Origin: Imbricaverruca yamaguchii
Lineage: Eukaryota; Arthropoda; Thecostraca; Neoverrucidae
Length of the DNA: 64,000 nucleotides
NCBI GenBank assembly: GCA_034440575.1
Contig: JAOTOL010001142.1
Span: 1 to 64,000, forward strand
Direction of reading: 5' to 3'
Shown here: positions 11,901 through 20,900 of the stretch, one piece after another
Layout: every line of letters starts with the position of its first letter
Position numbering within the stretch: position 1 is the first letter of the stretch
Program-made: the position numbers and the translations under genes
Notes under the pieces: model-generated
Seen by the model: only the letters and a program-made list of their open reading frames with translations
The model's database searches: none
Told to the model about the DNA's origin: nothing

Positions 11901-14900
11901 CGCCGACTACAGGGTCATTTGGCGCCCATATTCTGCGGGACGGAGTTTTGACGTCCCGAATTGATATCTATGAACCTCCACAACATGCAACTGCAATAAT
12001 TGCTACATTTTCCAACATAATCGACTCCTGGCATCCGTGCTACCACAATATTGCAGCAGGTGTGGTGTTCATGTGCCCGTCTTTCATCTTTTGCCCACAC
12101 TTTCTCCTAGCATGTAATTTTTTATCGAAGTCATGAGGAGTTTTGCACACACTTGCATCATCTTTTGCCCGCACTTTCTCCTATGATATTGTCAAAGTTT
12201 TTTTTAAAGAAGTCATGAGGAGTTTTGACTTCTGCATCTGCGGCACTCCACCCCAGGAATAAAAAGTATATTGCCAGACAGCTAACCAGTTGGAAAATTT
12301 CCATTACACCATCAAGACGCAAATATTTGTTGTCAGCCGTCAGTGATGTGCCCTCCTAACGCATTCATGTGGTGACCTACAACGATGCAAAACCCGTCCC
12401 CAGTGGATGGGGCGAGCATTGCTTGCGCATCTTGCGTCAGTTCAACAGGAAGCGACCCAAAGTCATCTACACGACAAAGTCCTTGGACAAGCCCGTCCCG
12501 TGCGTCAGCGGTCAGCGCACCCACCTTGCCGTTGGCCAGTCGGTTGGACTTGATGCCGCGAGACTGTCGCGCCACCTCGTACACGGCCAGCGAGAGTCGG
12601 GTCATGCGCGGCAGGTCGCGCACCTGCACACTGAACTGGACGCACCGCTCCAGGGGCACGGCACAGTCAGACGAGGCCGCCGCCAGCGTCTGGGCTCACG
12701 CGCTGCGACTCGCACAGACGCTTGGTGCCGCAGAACAGCGCCGCGTCCAGGCCGATCTGGTGACAGGAGGGCCGGCCAATCTCCAGCTGACGGGGCGACA
12801 CACTGCACCACCTCGTGGGTATCCTACCTACAAACAAGCATACCGAGTACGCCGCACGCGGTTAGCTTCCATCGTGGTTGCGAACCCACTTTTGTGACAA
12901 TATTCTCACATCAGTATTGGCTTCTCACTTCAGTTATGAGCTTCCCACCTGTGTGGTGAGCTTATCGACATGGTGACGAACTTGTCACACGCGTGGCGAC
13001 CATCTCAGTGGTGATCATATCACCTTCGTGGCGAGGTTTTCGCCTCACTGCGGAACTTTCTACATCAGTCACCATCTGCTTCCACCTCAGTGGCGGACCC
13101 ACCCGTCTGCGGACGACCGTCTCACCTCTGTGACGAATTGGCCGACGGGCAGGTTGGCGACGGAGCCGATGGTGAGGCCGAACTGCTGCTCGATGTCCCA
13201 GCTACTGACGGTAGCCGGCCGGCGGCGGGGCAGCGTGCCACTGCTGGAGGTGGCGCGACTGCGTACACCCGAACCGATGCCCAGCTCCCGCCGCTCACAG
13301 TCTGACGAGGTTAGGCCACCATACAGGCTACCATACTGACCATGGTACCGGGTCACAGAACCGGGTCAAGGTACAGGTAGACGGTGCCGGTGTACGGTAC
13401 AGGTCACGGTACAGGTCACGGTACAGGTCACGGTACAGGTCACGGTACAGGTCACGGTACAGGTCACGATACCGGGTCACGGTACATGTTACGATGCAGG
13501 CAACGGTGCAGGTCACATGACAGGCCACGGTGCAGGCTGTGCGCTCCCGTCAGCAGTACACTGCTGTACCCACGCGACAGTAGTATGCTGCTCAGTTGTA
13601 CCCACCTGGCAGAGATATGCTGCTGTTGCGCACCAGCAGCAGCCGCACGCGATCCCCCCGACTCAGCACGCGCTGTACGGGCTCGAAGCGCCAGAGCGCC
13701 ACGTCGTGCACCAGGTACTGCTGGCGCCCGAGCACCTTCAGTGTGTAGTGGGTGGACGGCGCGGCGGCCCACGGAGACAGCACGCTGGTGCGCGCCATCT
13801 TGTCGAGCGCCATGCCGACCAGCTGATGCGGGGTCACGTCGGGCGGCACACGGAACGTGGTGCCCACGTAGCCGGCCTGCAGCGGCCGGACACACAGCGT
13901 CACCGACACACCGACACACGCGAGACGTGGTGGCCACGTAGCCGGCCTGCAGCGGCCGGACACACAGCGTCACCGACACACCGACACACGGAACGTGACG
14001 GCACCGAACGGTGCCGTGCAGCTAATATAACTGGCCCGCAACGATACCACAAGGTGTACTTTTACTCAGCAATGGAAACCACAAGGGAGAACACGCTCGA
14101 CGTCAACACGCATGTAAGGTGTTGAGGAAGTGAAGTTGTCGAAACATTATACTATAAATTGTCAACATGAATAAATGGTCCACCTGCATCACGAAACAGA
14201 AGAAAGCACCGATGTGGATATCACATGGGTGCTTTCTTCAGTGACACAACGATCGGTAATCGTTGTGTCACTGAAGAAAGGACGTTCGGGTGCACTCCTG
14301 TATTTCTTTATCCGATGGCTGTCTGTGAGTGCAACAGCCGTCGGTCCAAGGACACTCGAGTGCACTCCTTGAAACTTTGTCAATCAGTGAAGCTCTCTGG
14401 GAAATGGCGCCCCTCCAACCCAGTGACCTCATCACAATGCTTTGCTCCACCAAAGAGAATGGGGCATAGCGATTATCCATCTGCCCTCAACGCAGAAAGC
14501 ATTCTAATAGACAACAGCATAAAGCGGACCTGTTCTTCGAAATTTTAGCTCAACATACGCGCACGGTCACTGATCTATCTAAATAGACCTCAATGACGAG
14601 TAGCCAGCACAGTTCCCCGCCCGAGCGCACCGCTGCCTGATGGTGGCTCCTTCGACAGGCCGCCGCTCGGCCATGTCGAAGCAGCCTGACACACATGAAG
14701 CGCCTGACAGACGTTCTCTCGTAATCGCCGACCAGGTTCTCAAATCGGATTGAGATTTTGTATGCAGTGCTATGAAGACGACTTGTGCAACCAATGCGCC
14801 GAGGATTAAGAAGGGCACACTTCAATAAACCCAATAGCCATCTCAAGTGCATGTTCCAGTTGTCGGGTGCCCAGGTACTTGTACCTGGTAGACGAGTGAG

Positions 14901-17900
14901 AGGGTCATACCTGGTTTTCTCGTGCCGCCTGCGGCTCCACAACAACTGACAAGTGATTGTCGGTCGGTAGCTGGGACAGCAGATGCGTCGGCATCTGATC
15001 CGCCACACTGACAGCGCACGGGTAACTGGGGACCACACGTCGACCAGCTGGTGATACACACACGGGTAACTGGGGACCACGCGTCGACCAGCTGGTGATA
15101 CAAACACGGGTAACTGGGGACCGACAGGGTGGTCACACGTCGACCAGTTGGTGATACACACACGGGTAACTGGGGACCACGCGTCGACCAGCTGGTGATA
15201 CAAACACGGGTAACTGCGAACCGACATGTCAGTCGCATACCGGCTAGCTGGCGACAAATACCACTATTTACCAGCGGTCCACTTCGAACATATACCTATA
15301 GTCCGGTGAGGGAGCTTAAAAGTAGCTAATAAGTCGGTTAAAATAGCTTACAAATTAGCAAACAACTGCAACATCTCTTTCCGGAGGCTTGAGCTATGTC
15401 ACAAGGATTCTTTCTTTAAAGATAAAATTCCAATGTAATAGCAGCGTTCCTGTCATATAATGTTGGTGTTGTTATTAACCTTAAGCCCGGTTCACACTAC
15501 GGTCTTTTGACGTTTTCCGAGCGTTTATTCATCGTTTTAGACCGTTTCGTCAAACAAGCGTCGCACAGTGTGCACCGGGGCATGTCAAGACCGGATAATG
15601 AACGTCAATCTGGCGTCCAAAAGATAGATATAGTTTATCTTTTCAACGCCGATTCAGCGTTTAACGTTCTGTTGGCGTGACTGCATGGCCGCGAGATATT
15701 CGAAGTTGTGTTGGCTGTCTTTAACCAGGTGAGAAGCATTGATTTGCTTGTGGATAGAATATTGCATTTCCTAGCACACTTCTTGACCACGTGGTAGAGG
15801 TAGCACTGGAAAATAGTCACAGGCGGAATTGTATGCAATGTTGTGTTGTGTTTGTGTTTCATTGGCACTGAAATAACATGCTTGTTCACCCAAGATGGAA
15901 AGGTGGGAAGTAATATTTTGGGGTTGTGCATGCAGCCCTGACAAAATCTTGCAAGTATCTCTGAAGAACATAGCCATGCAGAAAATAATTGGCCTAATGA
16001 GTTATAAGTGCCTATTGTAAGCAATGAAAAGCCCTCGACAATTTCTGATACTCCAAACACAACTTGGCACTGCCAGGTTATGCATAATGGTGAAAAACAT
16101 ATTCAAAATTTCCATTGCTCTAAATCCCAATTCATTGGAATTTTCAGAGCCAAAATCATTGCTTGTGCATGTCCAGTGCCAACTACAGATGCTATCTTTT
16201 CTGATGTGTGCATGATATGCAGATTGAAATATGTACATGTTAATTTTGGTCCCTACTATGTCAAGGTGCACTTAAGTTGATGTCCCAAGGTAGGCTGCAA
16301 AGTTAGCCCATCTATTTTGTTTGCAGACTCATGGTTCGGCATGTTGGGACTTGTTGTTCAGCATGGGCAACTAGCCGATGGTGTCCACAAAATGCAACCA
16401 AGGAGAGCCCCTGTGACTCAATGTTGCACTTTTGCATTATATTTTGTCTGGCATATCCCACAACAACACCCAAATCCTTCTTTTGCTCAGTCCCAACTCG
16501 CAATTGGTCGTCCATCAAGCATCCCTGGTGTGCTGTCTACCTACATGCATTATTTTGCATTGATCAAAGTTACATTTTATTTGCCACTTGTTGACCACTT
16601 CATATGCTGTTCCAACTATTTTTGTTGAGAGTCTTCATGGCCAAGCAAAGCAAAAATACGTGAAGCATGTAATATTCTGCAACTTGTGCTATCAAGTTGA
16701 GCTGAGCAAGGCTGAACTGAGGCTATCACGGCATTGGACATCACTTGTTCAACAATGATGCAATATAAATGGATCACAGAGAATGTATGATTTTATACGG
16801 AGAGATTCATGATGACTAAAACCCATGCCATTAATTGCACATTAGCTCATATTTTTGCATACTTTTCATTTGCATACTTTGCATACTTTTGCATACTTTT
16901 CACAAATTTATTTACCAGTGCATACTATTCACAAATTTTCACAAATCAATTTACCAATCAGAATGGTCTCATTGGCGTCATAATTGATTCGTAGCGAAGC
17001 GTAAAACGAACGTTTTCATTCGGGGAAACAGCTTGTGTTATTCCCGGTGTATTTCCGCTCATTTTACGACGTCTATCTTCTGTTTGACGTTCGATATACG
17101 TTCGTTTTACCAACGTTTGACGCTCCGAATTGCCAAGTGTGAACCGGGCTTTACCTGTGTGATGCCTTGACTCCAGCGGTGGCACTGCTACCTCTCCACA
17201 ACTCTCCACATTTTCCGAATACGGGGCTCAGAGAAATGCAGCCGTAATGCGTCTCACATTTCACAACTGCAGCCGCCGGCGGGACGACTGGGGCTGGGGT
17301 TCAGCTTGAACTGGGTCCTGACACCCACCAGACGTCTTACTCACGCCACTGTTCCGGCCAGGTGCAGCTGGATTTGGAACAGTGTCGATTTGAATTCGAT
17401 TGTGTTGTACCGAGTACTGGCACTAGTAGCGAGTTGGTGGTGGCTTGAGACTTCGGAGATCCCATCAGCTCTTCTAGCAAAATTAAGAGGCCTAGCATCC
17501 CGCAGTCGGCGAGCAGCACGGTTTTTACAGGTGTCATACCACCGGGTAGACAGAAAATCTTTACTGGATACGATGGAGGCTCCCAGCCCCGGTACACACC
17601 TGTACTGGATACGATGGAGGCTCCCAGCCCCGGTACACACCTGTACTGCATACGATGGAGGCTCCCAGCCCCGGTACACACCTGTACTGGATACGATGGA
17701 GGCTCCCAGCCCCGGTACACACCTGTACTGCATACGATGGAGGCTCCCAGCCCCGGTACACACCTGTACTGGATACGATGGAGGCTCCCAGCCCCGGTAC
17801 ACACCTGTACTGCATACGTTCGAAGCTGTCCCAGCCACGGTACACACCTGTACTAGATACGATGGAGGCTCCCAGCCCCGGTACACACCTGTACTGGATA

Positions 17901-20900
17901 CGATGGAGGCTCCCAGCCCCAGTACACACCTGTACTGGATACGATGGAGGCTCCCAGCCCCGGTACACACCTGTACTGGATACGATGGAGGCTCCCAGCC
18001 CCGGTACACACCTGTACTGCATACGCTCGAAGCTGTCCCAGCCACGGTACACACCTGTACTAGATACGATTGAGGCTCCCAGCCCCGGTACACACCTGTA
18101 CTGGATACAATGGAGGTTCCCAGCCCCAGTACACACCTGTACTGCATACGCTCGAAGCTGTCCCAGCCCCGGTACACACCTGTACTGGATACGATGGAGG
18201 CTCCCAGCCCCGGTACACATCTGTACTGGATACGATGGAGGTTCCCAGCCCCAGTACACACCTGTACTGGATACGATGGAGGCTCCCAGTCCCGGTACAC
18301 ATCTGTACTGGATACGCTCGAAGCTCTCCCAGCCCCGGTACACACCTGTACTGGATATGATGGAGGATCCTAGCCCCGGTACACACCTGTACTGGATACG
18401 CTCAGTCCAGCTGAGGTTGTCTTTCTCGCCGGCGATCGATGCACAAAGTTCGCGCATCTTGCCTCGGAACTCGTTAACCTCGGCGTTGTTCATGGATTCA
18501 AACTCGTGAAGATCTGAATATACACGTGAGCATCACACAAAATGAGGATGTGCATATATGCATTAGCATCACATATGATGATTATGTGCACACACACATT
18601 AGCATCACACATGATGATTATGTGCACACACACATTAGCATCACACATGATGATTATGTGCACGCACACATTAGCATCACACATGATGATTCTGTGCACA
18701 CACACATTAGCATCACACATGATGATTATGTGCACACACACATTAGCATCACACATGATGATTAGCATCACACATGATGATTTTTGCACACATTAGCATC
18801 ACACATGATTGTGCACGCACACATTAGCATCACACATGATGATTATATGCACACACACATTAGCATCACACATGATGATTATGTGCACACACACATTAGC
18901 ATCACACATGATGATTATGTGCACACACACATTAGCATCACACATGATGATTGTGCACGCACACATTAGCATCACACATGATGATTATATGCACATACAC
19001 AGATTGTGCACGCACACATTAGCATCACACACCATGATTATATGCACATACACATCAACATCACACACCATGATTATCTGCATATACACATCAGCATTAC
19101 CTACCACAATGACCTATGCATTATGCCACTCTAGATCAGTTATGGGCGAAAATGACCCTAGATGTCGACGCGCCCCAAAATTCCAATCAACCACCACCAC
19201 AACTCTAGAGAACCATAGGGTAACAATGGGCACTGAAGTCTTACCGCCCTAGCGCGTCATAGGTTAACGATTGGCCAGGGTATCAACAAGCTCAGCGAAA
19301 TTCAGACAGCCGTCGCGCTTTTCCGACAAGGCCAGCACACATTCTCGGCTGCCGGCTCAAGTGTGACTCACTCTTGCCTATGAGGTGGCCGATCTGCGAC
19401 TTGAGCAGCTTCTCCTCCTTGTCGCCCTCGCGCTCGATGACGCGCAGCACGCGGAACACTGGCCGCACGCTGATGAGCGGGCACGCCTCGTCAACCAGCT
19501 CGATGGCCTCGGCCTGCGGCGTGACGCACTGGAACACGTACTGGGACGGCTCGCGCAGTGTGCCGTGCAGCGGGAACTCCGTGTCCCACAGCTTCTGCGC
19601 AGGGTCCGACCGGCGCCAGTCAGCCGTACTCACGTGCAGGTACGTCCACGCAGCTGGTGCAGCTAGTACTGCACAGGATGGCCGTGAAGAAATCGGCTGG
19701 CCGAATGGCAAAGAACGTAGGGGAGTTGTGGGGATTAAGAATTAGTGAAGTTGTAGGCTACAGCACTGCAGCCAGTCGGCACGGCCTCAGTAGACTGCAA
19801 CAAGCACAAGGGTAGGTATTAGGTGAAGGAATGGATTGATGAATGGTGAAGGAAGGAATGAATGAAAGGGCGCATCGAACACAACGAGCAATGGCGCTTC
19901 GAGCAATCACTTCGAGGCGCACGGCATCACAGTGAGCGCGGATTACCGATAAGACGGGGCGGACCGATCAGCACGGATTACCGGTAAGACTGAGCTGACC
20001 GATCAGCACAGATTGCCGATAAGACCAAGCGGACCGATGAGCCAAAGGTAACGGCCTACCGGTTAACGGACACACGAGTTACACAGAAAACTGATGCCAG
20101 ACTAGGCGACGAAAAGTTCGGCTAAGACATGGACGGGAACTACAAAATGCCATCAATAACACCTTGCGTCTTTCTACACCATTTCTCATGCTGGCTGCGC
20201 TTAATCCCAGTGAGCCCCCATCACCAGTCCCGATTCACTGCTCGTTGTGTGTTTCTTCCAACGTGAATCGCAACGACCCACGATCAGCTTACTGGGAGAC
20301 CAGATACGATGCCTTGCAAAATCGCTCAAACTGTCCGACGTGATCAATCAACCTGAACATAATAACTCGATTACCGACTTCGGAACTCCATAGCATGCAC
20401 TACTTTGGTGGTCAGGGCTTAACAACGAACCAGGGAAAGTACAGCAAGACGTTACGAGGGTAGACACACGAAGCAATACATTACAATGATCGTCTCTGCC
20501 TTGCGATTCTTGATGTGTACACGCTAAGTGTCTGTGCCTTTACCTTTCAAGTCAGATATACACTTAGGTGTTTTTCTCACCAAATGTTTAATTTCCCATG
20601 AGGTAATTTCCCATGTTTAGTTTCTCATGGGTAGATAGATACATATGGCCCCACAGGACTAAGTTCGGAAGCTCCTGCGATTTCGAAATACGCACGGAAA
20701 TGACTCGTTTACCTATTAGCATTAGCATTTACTTCACAGTCACGTTAAGTAGGAGACGAAAATAAGGAGTTACAATTGGACCACATCGAACAATCCGCCA
20801 TGACATATCAATACGGAATACACAATATTTAACTGTCATTGATCGGCGACGTTTAGTTCCCGAGTTAGTGATGTTGTGTTTATTTTTCTCTTAACTAATG

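Noticed and set aside
12629..12692. 64-base mini-intron inside p110 exon 8
   Set aside because: The GTGAGC..CAG borders restore the frame, but the segment encodes C2-like residues (CVQF region) and lacks a pyrimidine tract. A single-base indel explains the data better.
13384..13941. Plus-strand frames overlapping the p110 Ras-binding exon
   Set aside because: These are shadows of G/C-rich coding sequence on the other strand and of the 12-bp repeat.
17306..18509. Long open frames (up to 334 residues) on both strands
   Set aside because: They are created by the 41-bp minisatellite, where every frame gives a periodic peptide. Only the exon 3 and exon 4 pieces fit p110.
18526..19252. Open frames rich in Ile-Thr-His repeats
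   Set aside because: They are translations of the 36-bp minisatellite.
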